Source of the DNA: UBA1181 sp045113275
Lineage (GTDB): Bacteria; Bacteroidota; Bacteroidia; Bacteroidales; Paludibacteraceae
Direction: 5' to 3'
DNA length: 64,000 nucleotides
NCBI GenBank assembly: GCA_045113275.1
Contig: JBGUIU010000058.1
Coordinates: forward strand, 83,189-147,188
Below, piece after piece: positions 23,801-32,916 of the stretch. Under the pieces are notes generated by a model. That model made no database searches. It was not told the DNA's origin and was given only the letters and a program-made list of their open reading frames with translations. Position 1 is the first letter of the stretch; every line of letters starts with the position of its first letter. Made by a program: the position numbers and the translations under genes.

Positions 23801-26261
23801 CGTGATAAACATTGTATTCACAATCCCTGCCGAGACCTGTCCTGTCTATGTCGATGATCTCATGTATCGGATAAAACTCGCTCTTATCGTAAACTCTATC
23901 AAGATAATACATCTTATAGTTCGTCTCGCTGTAATTAGGTATGTAGATATCATACAGAACACCAGGAGTTATCTCATTCTCAGTGCCTGCGAAAGGAACA
24001 GAAATACCCCTAAGCACCTGCGTATCACCCTCATACTTGTCAAGCTCCACTTTCGTACCTATGCTGCCGAACTGAGTTGCTGATTCACCAACACCCTGCT
24101 CATAATTGAACTTATATCCGTCATTCGTATAGTAGAACTTCTCATACTGATTGACGCAGAACAGCCTTGTCTTGGTTGTCTTACCGCTTCTCCTGACAGC
24201 CATCCTGTCCTGAGACACGGCATAGTGACCGTCAGACCCTCTTTCAACGAATCCATCCGAATCAGATGCGGAAATCCACGATTCTTTAAGAATCATCTCA
24301 TTTGCATTGATAGCATCATGCAGTTCGTTGTTGAGGAAAAGCAGTTCAGGTACAAGAAGTCCCCTTCCCTTTATAGTTGACACCACTTTCGTGTTCACAA
24401 TCCTGTCATGGAACCCTTCAGACAGTATTCCGTCCGAATCCGTGAAAGACTCAAGGATGTAGTCGTCACCGCTTTTAATGCACGGACATCCGCTTTCCTT
24501 CTCAACTCCTATGCCTATTCCCTGACACAGCAGCAGAGGTATTCTTTTCTGCCTTACAAAGAAGAATCCCTTGGCGTATTTGTGAATTTCGCCCATAAGT
24601 GATGCTGACACCCTGAACCTGACATGAAGAACAGGTATGCCCATGTCATCAACAGGACGTGCGAACTGGCATACGCCCTTTGCATTCTCATATTTCAACG
24701 ACTTGTTCTTGAGCATGAAGTCATCCTCGTTGTAATCTATGTTCTCGTCGAACATATCATGACATTCGTAATTGTATGTTGCACCCTGAGACGCATGCTC
24801 CCAGTCATCAGCACCTACAGGTATGGATATTGCCCCTCTAGTCGGGAACGCACAGGTGTAAGTTCCGTCATGCATCACGAACACGACTCCGAATCTGTAG
24901 AACTCGTCAGGGAAATAGCCGACTTTTTCGATCACATTCTCAAAGCTGTAATACTGCGCCTTCTCACCATTAGGCTGATACTCTTCATCAAGAAGACCTA
25001 TCTCGTCAGTCGCATCAACATAGACAGGTGAAGGCGTTATCTCAAGTGCAAGCCTCGTAAGTATGTCATACGGAACATCAGTCATCGTCAGATTGGCTGA
25101 GAACAGCCTGCCTGAACTCTGGCACTGCGTCCTCGCTCTCTTGAACTTCATCATTCTTTCGTTCAGTTCCTTCTGGCTGATCTGTATGACAGGCTCGTTT
25201 CCTGATATGATGATGCTGTTCGTCGTAAGAGGATATCTCTTATCTATCTTATAGCTGACTCTCAGCTTAGCACCGTTCTCGTCACCTGTAGTCCTTGTAT
25301 AGAATATCTCGGCATAATCATAATTATTGTCGTCGTTCCATACGGACAGCACAACCATCTTATGCGTGTTCTCATCCCTGTAGCCGGACTTCTGTGTGGC
25401 AGGTTTTCCGTTCTTTCCTATCACAAGATGAACATTTCCAGACTGAGCCACGATATCTGTGTAATCGCCGTCCGCATTGCAGAACCTGAAATAGAACACA
25501 TAGCTTCCGCACGGCATGTCACCGCCGTCCTGTATCCTGTCGATCTCAAGCGTAGGGAATCCCTTGTATGAATTAAACAGAGATGTCTCCTGTGACAGGA
25601 ATTCGTCATCGTATATGTTCGTGTCATTGTTGCCGTACCTGTCGATAACCTTGTATCTGTTGCCTTCAAGTGCCGTGAATCTGGAGTTTATCAGCATCGG
25701 CTGGTTGAAATTGTCATTGAGTATTACATTGACGGATCCGTCATACGAATACTGACATTCCATCTGAACAGGATTATTCAGAGAAAATGACATCCTGTCC
25801 GTATCAAAGTCTCCGAGCGTACCCTTCTGCTTCAGAATCTCCGAATACGGGTCAATGAAGTATGCGAATCTGTACAGATGTCCGCATATATCCTCATTCA
25901 TATATGATACACCGTCAGAATCAATATATTCCACATCACCGTTGTCATGGTCGATCACCTCACCGCCAAGCGGATTAAGCCTCAGATCATCTATAAGATC
26001 GGATGCCTGCCTGATATCATGAGACGTGCCATCACCAACGTCATATTCCCATGTACGCCAGGATGAACGGAGCTCGCTTATTCCGTAATTACGTTCCCCT
26101 ATCATATAAGTGTCCTCGGACAGCCTCAGATTGAAGAACGGATTATACTCCCATGCAAGCCATCCTTCAGTAGGTATCGTATGCACCGCATGGCTGAACG
26201 CAAGGTCGAAGTTCGGATGAACCCAACCGCTGAATACTATGTCATTTATGTAATTTATCAT
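20865..26261 (-). CDS. Giant tail protein, 1798 aa (hub/muzzle candidate)
   Basis: A beta-rich protein with many Tyr, Asp and Trp residues, without enzymatic motifs, opening MINYINDIVFSGWVHPNFDL. In crAss-like phages two very large adjacent proteins behind the ring genes form the lower tail (tail-stabilisation / muzzle, P22 gp10-like in published annotation). This gene and the 1366-aa gene match that arrangement. They overlap by the ATGA signature (26258-26261), implying translational coupling and a fixed ratio. Which is hub and which muzzle cannot be decided here. Confidence 0.75.
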   Translation of the reverse strand: MINYINDIVFSGWVHPNFDLAFSHAVHTIPTEGWLAWEYNPFFNLRLSEDTYMIGERNYGISELRSSWRTWEYDVGDGTSHDIRQASDLIDDLRLNPLGGEVIDHDNGDVEYIDSDGVSYMNEDICGHLYRFAYFIDPYSEILKQKGTLGDFDTDRMSFSLNNPVQMECQYSYDGSVNVILNDNFNQPMLINSRFTALEGNRYKVIDRYGNNDTNIYDDEFLSQETSLFNSYKGFPTLEIDRIQDGGDMPCGSYVFYFRFCNADGDYTDIVAQSGNVHLVIGKNGKPATQKSGYRDENTHKMVVLSVWNDDNNYDYAEIFYTRTTGDENGAKLRVSYKIDKRYPLTTNSIIISGNEPVIQISQKELNERMMKFKRARTQCQSSGRLFSANLTMTDVPYDILTRLALEITPSPVYVDATDEIGLLDEEYQPNGEKAQYYSFENVIEKVGYFPDEFYRFGVVFVMHDGTYTCAFPTRGAISIPVGADDWEHASQGATYNYECHDMFDENIDYNEDDFMLKNKSLKYENAKGVCQFARPVDDMGIPVLHVRFRVSASLMGEIHKYAKGFFFVRQKRIPLLLCQGIGIGVEKESGCPCIKSGDDYILESFTDSDGILSEGFHDRIVNTKVVSTIKGRGLLVPELLFLNNELHDAINANEMILKESWISASDSDGFVERGSDGHYAVSQDRMAVRRSGKTTKTRLFCVNQYEKFYYTNDGYKFNYEQGVGESATQFGSIGTKVELDKYEGDTQVLRGISVPFAGTENEITPGVLYDIYIPNYSETNYKMYYLDRVYDKSEFYPIHEIIDIDRTGLGRDCEYNVYHGDCYVSQITVRMMRNFNDSGNPINDKIINQRTWIDYWHNLNHKDEETGISVLKNVGKAIGDTLTGGLISAMTTEDVDNAMNTGDINAVSIGHWATFTVYSTANIIRTDDYSYVEETSMYGNPRSFFPFSTMTRDGRGKRNESFVMNPGLRSGLSDVFYMEKPDIPYIKNVFNTRIAYSKLHATDGFSNKYRYFMPGNYRDYPITYGGITKIIPWGGGLYVVFEHGIAYAPINETVSIGDRVVRTGDVLPEKLQMISETYGSQWTDSIILTGDGSESDPGCLYGVDTVNKCIWTVNGKSFKVITKMCLEPFMNDNITLTERELTPVIGIRNVKTHYVRYKKDVLFTFYDNLTGFEENVWNLCYNEEFGKFITFYSWVPSYSENIDLMYFSFDRNVSKKVAKLWTTMDNDYIFADTSLFDSSSDHPSVVIHPSVKHLSENLVTEFTDSGMEYPSKLTGTDAEKEEKCRKASESGKMYCDCTISLNRDNMGNYLQFVDPGSDVSVEEQLTLNDGVLTWMGYWDDDAKDWRKDSEGNYLSERPDRNKVYLLNVKSEASYVYYKKDVSLRDYARNLGRYMRINAGYYNQVLAFASKDCVNGYPTEVVDQDGNRTLEWTYPLATDFWKHGNAGIIDISEKLKPAYWYGRQHPFEIEVLTSVGTDVSFSGMTIVSNETQPESFHYTINAQPYEFNGDLHNMYFRQEAVKYLYKCNYHDIINNSFIDVPVSQKMLPYRPNYPVADKSVLFPLFYSRVDTYDEIEDSYQRMTGDSRNYQCLSGTEVTYDHVTDTYGMQVHVKANPIGEWYDQDLTEDTARTEMYIDKAMVRYSIDGRDVDTSVAEYDASGATGGRFHVWLRTARLRGNCWFKNGIWYVQDPSIVLYRLNEPRWDSIKGNGDSVLRHPILNIALNPVVDEPRPEIGKLFIPKDLLNLHYKNENGSIICDDSWMRNRGEVRIKGSYIKTRIRYKGDRLALIGSVITSFN

Positions 26262-29200
26262 GGCCTTCCCAATATATTGTACATTTTTAAAGCTTTACCC
26301 ATAAAGAACTGAGCGTCGTAATTTCTGGTAGGAGCCTTGAGGTCTGCCATATCAGTATTCCTGAGTCTATGCGATACATAACCCTCCAGCTTCGCTATCT
26401 CCCTGTTATGTGACGAATCAGTATTGTAATCACCGCTTCCGTATGCCAGCGCATTGAACGTGACATTTGCATACATTGCATTACCCGGCACGAATGTCAG
26501 TCCGTTAGACCCTGCCGTCCACCTATTCGGAACAAAGCAGACCTCTCTGGTGACATCACCGGAAGCAGATTCAAGAACAGGACCGGACGAAACAACACTG
26601 AAACTGTTTCCCTTGTTGTATATCGAGTATGAAGTAAGATACTTGACGACATTCATCGAATAAGAATATGTAACCTGAACCGAATTGACCGCATCCGTCC
26701 TTCCTGTAACATTGTCAAGCATTCCGTTGTTTAGAAGATATATCCTGTTCTCTGAATATGCCTGACCGTCACTGTCAGCAACCTGTATGCCCCTGTCCGT
26801 CTGATATACTATGTTGGTATCCGTGAATGAACACAGGTTGATAAGAACCCTTATCGACGGAGCATCAACGGACATAACCAGACTTTCACCGGAATCAACT
26901 GAAAGCGTACCATTCGAAGTCGTAAGTTCTGAATCCGTTATCACAAGATTCCTGTTCGTCCATTCTGACAGTGACGAACCGAAGGCATCCTCAGCCTCGT
27001 TGATAAGACTTGTCCTGTTACCATCGCCGTTCCAGTACACCCTTCCTGCTACATCATCATTCGGCTCAAGCCTGTAACCGCTTTTCCATGTAATTTTCTT
27101 GTATTCATGATATGTCAGGTTGTCCAGACCGTAATAGGTCATGTGCATCCTAGTATCAAGCTTGTAAGCTACATATATAGGCTCGAACAGTTTGTACACC
27201 GGCTGTCCGAAATCAGCCTCATGAGATATATTTCTTCCTATCATATACGTTGACGTATCCCACGATATGCTTCTGTCATTACGGCTTGACCCTGTCACGA
27301 CATTATCCCTGCCGTTAAGATAGCTTACCGCATACGGTGTCCTGTTTCCATACGGAAGAACAACATCATACCTGATACCATTCGGGAAAATATTGTAATC
27401 AGCAGCAAATGTGCTCGGACCAGTCCTGAACATGAAGAAGCATCCGTCAAACACCCTTTCGGTTCCTCCGGTAAATTCAGCTGAATAGTATCCGTCAGGC
27501 TTCCTAATCCTCATCACTTCGTCTATATATGACATGAACCCTGATACAAGTGATGAACTCTCAGCCCATACGACAGGTGTCAATGCACCTCCTGCGGAAT
27601 CAAACGACATGTACTGCGATCCGTCATGTTTCAGGAACGAATGCTTGTCAAGGACAGTGTCATGATATTCATGGTTGTTTCCTGACAACACGAAATGGAA
27701 CTTATCAAAAGGGAACTTGTCATCTCTGTTGATCAGATGCACGGAGTTGTAATCCGCTGTTGACTTGTATATCCTGTCCATAGCACACACAAGGACCGTG
27801 GAACCCTTAATCTCCTGTCTGACCCTGTTCCATCCGATCCATCCGTCAGAAAGGAACCTTGAATCATAATCATAGCTTTCAATAGTATCAGGATATGATA
27901 CAGGGATATAGGAAGAACCAAAAAAACCGCTGACTGCATACTTTGATTCAGATGCAACTCCCTCGATATCTGATGTAACCTTAATGAATGATACTAAACC
28001 GTCACTTACGACAGCGTTGTTCATATCAGGTCTTACCATATAGACATCCGTCTTCTTAGGTGTCATGCTTCCGTGACTCGACCATGAGTTTCCTGAGTTT
28101 GAATAGAACATGATCTGAGAAGGAAAATACTCGTCGCTGTGTTCAGACAGTTCAGGCTTCGCCTCATCCCATCTTATCGTCCTGTCAATGCTTCCAGGTT
28201 TACATGTTTCTGAACCCCAGAATATCTTCGCCATCTCTGAACTGGTCATTGATACCATTCTGTAATCAACATCAATATCCTTCATCGAATTATCGCCGTA
28301 CAGGGTTACTGGTGCATTTACCACCCTTGTGACAGTGCTGTTCTGAGAGTCGTATTCAAGCGAATACCATGCGCTTCTGTAATCAGTCGGATCAGGAACA
28401 CCCCTTACAACCATGTTTCTGTAATACGCTGAACGCACGTCGCCTACAAGCCTTGCACCCTTGTTGCCTGATATCTCATATTCACCCCTTGTAAATGCAA
28501 GCTCCGGAGAATATCCGTTTTCCTTGTCTATCTTGAACAGATTGTATCTCACCGTAATGTCAGTGATAACATCCGATACGTCAGTAACCCTTGTGTACAT
28601 CGAGTTTCCTCTGGTAAGCTCACTCTCTGTAAAAGGTTCATTGAACTTGCTGTACACATTATCATCGCATAGGACATTTGTTTCAGAAGATGATTCTGAT
28701 TCGTTTCTTACAGTGTTCACAGACAGCCTTGCTGAAGCCTTAGGCGGAAGAGTATTGAAGTTTATGACGCTGTTGTATTCGTCATTGTACATCGTGCTCG
28801 TATTGATAGTGAAGAGCCTTGACAGCCTCTCGTCATTTGAATCCCTCTGATCGTTAGGCACACCGTCACCATCCAGCTCCTCTATCATCAGTTCAACCAG
28901 ATACACCCTGTCCATGTCAAGACCGTTCATGGATGTCATATTGAAACTGAAATCCGACATCTTCGTGAAATTGGACAGCTGAGGTATGTCCTCAGGAGTG
29001 ATTACAAATCCGTCAGTGTCCCCTGAAAGAAGATCATAGAACTTTAATGCAACAGAATCTATATGATATCCATTCTTAGGATAGTAATCGACATGTACAT
29101 CAAGCTTCGTCGTGTACGTTCCCTCCTCGTCGCCGTTATAGTATCTCCATTTGGTCACATCATACAGACCTGAGTTGACCTTCATAAGGTCTATCACACC

Positions 29201-30358
29201 TGTAACTGTAAGAGAATCTACAGGACCGAAGTACATATACGGCGTAACCTCGTATCTCAGGTAATTATAATCAGAATCCCTGAATCCGTCAACGCTCATC
29301 TTGGCAACTATATCGCCGTTCACATCAGCCTCGAAGTATGCAGTGGAGAAATCATCGCTGTAATTCCCGTTCTCATCCTCAAGCCTCGTTCTGACCATAA
29401 GCCCGCCCCTGTGAATGGAATCATATTCCTGAATCTCGTCAACATACAGCTTGTTGTTCTTCTCATACACGCCGTTCTTCCATAGATTTTCATGCACCTC
29501 ATCCACATACGGAGTAAATGTGATCTCACATACATCCTGGCTTCCATCAGAAAGCTCCGACTCAACAACTATGTCACACCTGTCAACTACTTCAAGCTCT
29601 ATCGAAGCAACAAGCTCACCTGAATAATTCTCGGTCCAGACCACATACGGCGATTCATTTCTGTTGAAACCTGATATGTACTCATTGATGTCAGGCAGAT
29701 TGTCTCCGATAACAAACGGAAGGTCCGGAGCAGAGGACGGATCCTCGTCAATATTCCATACTTTCCTTATCTTGTCGGTAATATCAGTCATGGATCCTCC
29801 CTTCGTCTTGGCAAACAGCCTTATCCTCATAAGCCTCAGCTTATCATTCCTTGACAGAAACTGCTCACAGTCCACAACCTTCTCACCATTATCGCCTGTG
29901 CTGTCGTAGTTTATATAATTAAGGAACTCATCACCCGGTCTAAGGATGAAATTCTCGCCTATCGGATAAACACGCTCGTATGTCGTTATCACCCTGTCGC
30001 CATCAAAGAAATCATCCTGCGTCACATTGACTCCGCCCGTACCGATATCAGTTGACGACACATTCCTTTCAGGTGACGGGAAGGAACCTATCTGCCCCTT
30101 TCCTGTGAACGGATTGTATGATACAATATATATGACACCGCCGAGCTCCCTGCATCCAAGCGGAATGTATCCGTTAGGCAGATACGCCATCTCGACCCTT
30201 CCGTTTCCGAGGTCCTGCTGTATCATATTAAGATTGCCGTTGTCAGTACTGAGCGTAGCATTGAGCGCGCTCGTCCACGATGACTCGTATATGGAACCGT
30301 TCAACGGATGGAATGACATCTGAAGACCGTCTCTGAATGTGTTAGTTTTTACTGGCAT
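26258..30358 (-). CDS. Giant tail protein, 1366 aa (tail stabilisation candidate)
   Basis: Begins MPVKTNTFRDGLQMSFHPLNG and contains TLSTDNGNLNMIQQDLGNG and GCRELGGVIYIVSYNP, a pattern typical of a beta-propeller-like tail hub in crAss-like phages. The rest is beta-rich with many Tyr/Asp/Ser. It overlaps the 390-aa gene upstream by 17 nt and the 1798-aa gene downstream by 4 nt, so the three are probably coupled. The assignment rests on size, order and the N-terminal pattern. Confidence 0.75.
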   Translation of the reverse strand: MPVKTNTFRDGLQMSFHPLNGSIYESSWTSALNATLSTDNGNLNMIQQDLGNGRVEMAYLPNGYIPLGCRELGGVIYIVSYNPFTGKGQIGSFPSPERNVSSTDIGTGGVNVTQDDFFDGDRVITTYERVYPIGENFILRPGDEFLNYINYDSTGDNGEKVVDCEQFLSRNDKLRLMRIRLFAKTKGGSMTDITDKIRKVWNIDEDPSSAPDLPFVIGDNLPDINEYISGFNRNESPYVVWTENYSGELVASIELEVVDRCDIVVESELSDGSQDVCEITFTPYVDEVHENLWKNGVYEKNNKLYVDEIQEYDSIHRGGLMVRTRLEDENGNYSDDFSTAYFEADVNGDIVAKMSVDGFRDSDYNYLRYEVTPYMYFGPVDSLTVTGVIDLMKVNSGLYDVTKWRYYNGDEEGTYTTKLDVHVDYYPKNGYHIDSVALKFYDLLSGDTDGFVITPEDIPQLSNFTKMSDFSFNMTSMNGLDMDRVYLVELMIEELDGDGVPNDQRDSNDERLSRLFTINTSTMYNDEYNSVINFNTLPPKASARLSVNTVRNESESSSETNVLCDDNVYSKFNEPFTESELTRGNSMYTRVTDVSDVITDITVRYNLFKIDKENGYSPELAFTRGEYEISGNKGARLVGDVRSAYYRNMVVRGVPDPTDYRSAWYSLEYDSQNSTVTRVVNAPVTLYGDNSMKDIDVDYRMVSMTSSEMAKIFWGSETCKPGSIDRTIRWDEAKPELSEHSDEYFPSQIMFYSNSGNSWSSHGSMTPKKTDVYMVRPDMNNAVVSDGLVSFIKVTSDIEGVASESKYAVSGFFGSSYIPVSYPDTIESYDYDSRFLSDGWIGWNRVRQEIKGSTVLVCAMDRIYKSTADYNSVHLINRDDKFPFDKFHFVLSGNNHEYHDTVLDKHSFLKHDGSQYMSFDSAGGALTPVVWAESSSLVSGFMSYIDEVMRIRKPDGYYSAEFTGGTERVFDGCFFMFRTGPSTFAADYNIFPNGIRYDVVLPYGNRTPYAVSYLNGRDNVVTGSSRNDRSISWDTSTYMIGRNISHEADFGQPVYKLFEPIYVAYKLDTRMHMTYYGLDNLTYHEYKKITWKSGYRLEPNDDVAGRVYWNGDGNRTSLINEAEDAFGSSLSEWTNRNLVITDSELTTSNGTLSVDSGESLVMSVDAPSIRVLINLCSFTDTNIVYQTDRGIQVADSDGQAYSENRIYLLNNGMLDNVTGRTDAVNSVQVTYSYSMNVVKYLTSYSIYNKGNSFSVVSSGPVLESASGDVTREVCFVPNRWTAGSNGLTFVPGNAMYANVTFNALAYGSGDYNTDSSHNREIAKLEGYVSHRLRNTDMADLKAPTRNYDAQFFMGKALKMYNILGRP

Positions 30359-31514
30359 ACTCGTATCTCTCCTTTAAATGTTTGTTTTTATACATCTTCT
30401 CCACATCAACATAATCAGGGCTGTTCTTTCCGAATATCTTGAAATTAAGATAACCTGCCCCGACAAAGAACTCATGCTCCGGAAAGTTCTCATTACTCAT
30501 CACGAAACATCTGACAATGCTTCTGCAGTTTGGATTCTTAGCCTGTACAGCAAGAACGATGTCGAACTCATCCTTAGACAGAACGGCGCTGACAGGCTCC
30601 CTGAATATCTTGACACTTATCCTGTCACTTAGACCGTACATGAACTCCCTGTAACTGAAGAAATTACATACGATATAATCCGTATCGTTAGTCATATTCG
30701 ATCTCTTGAACAGATGCCCGATCCTCAGACCGTATTCCTTCATCTCCTTGAGAATCTCATTATGATGCAGGAACTTCTCTTCAGGCATCCTGTTCACATG
30801 AAACATATTGTTCTCATCTCCATTGTTTTTGAATCGCCCCATGGAACAATACAGAAGGAAATTCTTTATCGACGTGTAAACAGCTGTCCTCACATCTGCA
30901 ATGTCAACATCATAATATATCTCAGCTACCTTGTTCAGATAATAATTCCAATCCCTTATCGAAGAAGAATGAGTGATATTTTCATTGTTGATGCTCTCAA
31001 CCAGCTTCTTCCTCATATTACCACTTGGATTAAACCATCTTTCAATAACTCTATTGCCTGATTCATATCTGAACACTATCCATTTGGCAGAACTGCCGCT
31101 TTTATACAGATCAATGTCGGAGAAATAAGTCTTGCCGCTAGCCCTCATCTGATCAAAATAATGTCTCGGAGTATTCTCCATATGAATAACGTAGCTTCTG
31201 TTACCAAACGTCATCCTCAGCTCGTCATTGTTGTCAATGATCCCGTCAATAATAAGACCTATGAGAGTGAACCACATCTTGCAGAAAAGTCTGTCCCTGT
31301 GCCTGTTATTGCCGATATACTTTCTTACAACGTCAATAGGAGTCTTGTTCTTCCTTGCAAAATCGACATTGGCGAACAAATCCTTCGGAGAAAACGGGAA
31401 GCATGTATCTTTCTTCCATCCGTCTCCTCGCATGCCCTTGTACACTATGCTTCTGAACTCATGACTGCTTAGCGTATTGGCTTGAATGACCTTCCGTAAA
31501 TCTTTCTGTTCCAT
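30342..31514 (-). CDS. Tail/ring protein, 390 aa
   Basis: No domain recognised. Mixed helix and strand with basic clusters (YIGNNRHRDRLFCKMW). It lies between the 229-aa candidate ring protein, which it overlaps by 46 nt, and the giant tail protein, which it overlaps by 17 nt. Tight overlaps and place in the order suggest a portal-proximal tail ring or connector. Confidence 0.7.
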   Translation of the reverse strand: MEQKDLRKVIQANTLSSHEFRSIVYKGMRGDGWKKDTCFPFSPKDLFANVDFARKNKTPIDVVRKYIGNNRHRDRLFCKMWFTLIGLIIDGIIDNNDELRMTFGNRSYVIHMENTPRHYFDQMRASGKTYFSDIDLYKSGSSAKWIVFRYESGNRVIERWFNPSGNMRKKLVESINNENITHSSSIRDWNYYLNKVAEIYYDVDIADVRTAVYTSIKNFLLYCSMGRFKNNGDENNMFHVNRMPEEKFLHHNEILKEMKEYGLRIGHLFKRSNMTNDTDYIVCNFFSYREFMYGLSDRISVKIFREPVSAVLSKDEFDIVLAVQAKNPNCRSIVRCFVMSNENFPEHEFFVGAGYLNFKIFGKNSPDYVDVEKMYKNKHLKERYEYASKN

Positions 31515-32158
31515 GATGATAATACGTCTAATATCTCATTATTCTGATTCTGATTAAGGTAATCCGCAACCCTGGCACTTGAACATGCCTTCTCCCATGT
31601 ATTTTTCAACTCAGGAAGATTGGGGTCAGGAACCTTGGTGATTATCTGCTGTCTGAATGCAGCACTGTACGCAGCGTATGTGGCTATTGCGAATGACTCC
31701 TTAACCGTTATGCACGGAAGCCCGTCCTCGTCAACCTGAACACCCTTATATAGAATGCATACTATGCACGGATGTCTGAAGAACAGTCTGTCTCCGACCT
31801 GTTCATACTTAACAAACTTTCCTGAATTATACATCGGATGCTTGAACGTCTTGAATCGTTCTATGTAATTCTCAACCCATCCCTTCCAATCAAGGCTCGG
31901 ATCGTATGGAACGAACCTTTCATCCTCGAAGAGATAATTGACAGACTCTACAAGATTAGGATCCGCATTGCACGGAAGCTCTATCATATGTGAACCGTCT
32001 CCTACAGGCGTAGTCTTCGCTATGAACCTGTGAAGCCTCACAATCTTGTTGCCTATGTGGTTCCAAGCTGTCATCGCTATCTCATCAAACTTATCCCTCG
32101 GCATGTTGAGGGCATAAAGACTAATAGCGTCACTGTATGCATTACCAAATGTTTCCAT
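31469..32158 (-). CDS. Head-tail ring/adaptor candidate, 229 aa
   Basis: METFGNAYSDAISLYALNMP opens a mostly helical protein with a C-terminal tail (NNEILDVLSSWNRKIYGRSFKPIR) suited to strand or tail exchange. No named domain. It starts 2 nt before the 221-aa gene ends, in the expected position of the stacked ring proteins below the crAss portal. Structural role inferred from order. Confidence 0.7.
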   Translation of the reverse strand: METFGNAYSDAISLYALNMPRDKFDEIAMTAWNHIGNKIVRLHRFIAKTTPVGDGSHMIELPCNADPNLVESVNYLFEDERFVPYDPSLDWKGWVENYIERFKTFKHPMYNSGKFVKYEQVGDRLFFRHPCIVCILYKGVQVDEDGLPCITVKESFAIATYAAYSAAFRQQIITKVPDPNLPELKNTWEKACSSARVADYLNQNQNNEILDVLSSWNRKIYGRSFKPIR

Positions 32159-32159
32159 G

Positions 32160-32825
32160 TTATATTACCGTTTTACGTTCACTAACAAGTTGTTGAGAGT
32201 AGTAAGCTATCTTCTCCTTCGTTATTATCTCAGATATCTGCGAGTTAAGTATGTCGCTGTTATCGTCGTACTCACAGCAGTAAGTCTCAAGATACTTCCT
32301 TGCGTCCTTGAACGCACCTACAACAGTCACACTGTTCACATACGGAACATTGAATATGTATCCGTCAAGGAACCCTCTTCCATTAGGAGCCATGTTAAGA
32401 AATACATACGGCCTCCTCAGCTTCACCCTTCTATACTTAATCGCATGCAGCTGTTCGTAATTAGTGAACACAGGATAGCTCTCCATCATGTCTATCGAAC
32501 CTATGTACACTATAGATGCGTCGCCTCCGTTCATAAACGGGACAGGCATCTCGAAATGAGGCATGCTCTTCTTAGGCATGTCATTGTCAAAGCAGTCGCA
32601 GTTCTCAATGTCCTTGCAGTCGACACTGATACACCGTATGCTAGTCGCATACTTGCTCATCACCCTTATATCGGAATCTATCGCATCCTGTATTAATCTA
32701 ATCCTACAATTGGCAATGTCATCCTCAAGCTGGTCGATGGATAACGTCCATTCATTTGTCATCCCCTTTAGACCGCCGTGTATGTCGTTGTATATGGCCG
32801 AAGCCAGTTTAGAGTACATTCCCAT
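32160..32825 (-). CDS. Head-tail ring/adaptor candidate, 221 aa
   Basis: The start is placed at ATG 32825 (MGMYSKLASAIYNDIHGG). A longer frame reaches 32897 but would run through the terminator/promoter at 32852-32892. The protein has a helical N-terminus and a beta-rich centre (GGDASIVYIGSIDMMESYPVF). It is the first gene of a new transcription unit covering the rings and tail. Domain unknown; role inferred from position. Confidence 0.75.
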   Translation of the reverse strand: MGMYSKLASAIYNDIHGGLKGMTNEWTLSIDQLEDDIANCRIRLIQDAIDSDIRVMSKYATSIRCISVDCKDIENCDCFDNDMPKKSMPHFEMPVPFMNGGDASIVYIGSIDMMESYPVFTNYEQLHAIKYRRVKLRRPYVFLNMAPNGRGFLDGYIFNVPYVNSVTVVGAFKDARKYLETYCCEYDDNSDILNSQISEIITKEKIAYYSQQLVSERKTVI

Positions 32826-32851
32826 ATCTTTTTCATTTTTTCGATTTACTA

Positions 32852-32883
32852 CAAAAATAAAAATAAAAAAGGTGGATAGCAAA
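32852..32883 (-). promoter_or_regulatory. Promoter for the ring/tail unit, fused to a terminator
   Basis: On the minus strand TTTG (32883-32880) lies in the loop of the terminator hairpin, and TATTTTTG (32859-32852) follows after 20 nt, directly behind the T-run. Confidence 0.6.
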
Positions 32884-32892
32884 TTATCCACC
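32871..32892 (-). terminator. Intrinsic terminator after the 343-aa gene
   Basis: GGTGGATA-ATTTGC-TATCCACC is a perfect 8-bp stem with a 6-nt loop, followed on the minus strand by TTTTTTATTTTTATTTTT. It closes the head unit. Confidence 0.92.
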
Positions 32893-32916
32893 TTCATATA
32901 GAAAACTCAATGGTTT

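Noticed and set aside
32826..32897. N-terminal extension of the 221-aa ring candidate
   Set aside because: It is translated from a terminator hairpin, its T-run and a promoter, and gives a spurious Phe/Ile-rich leader.
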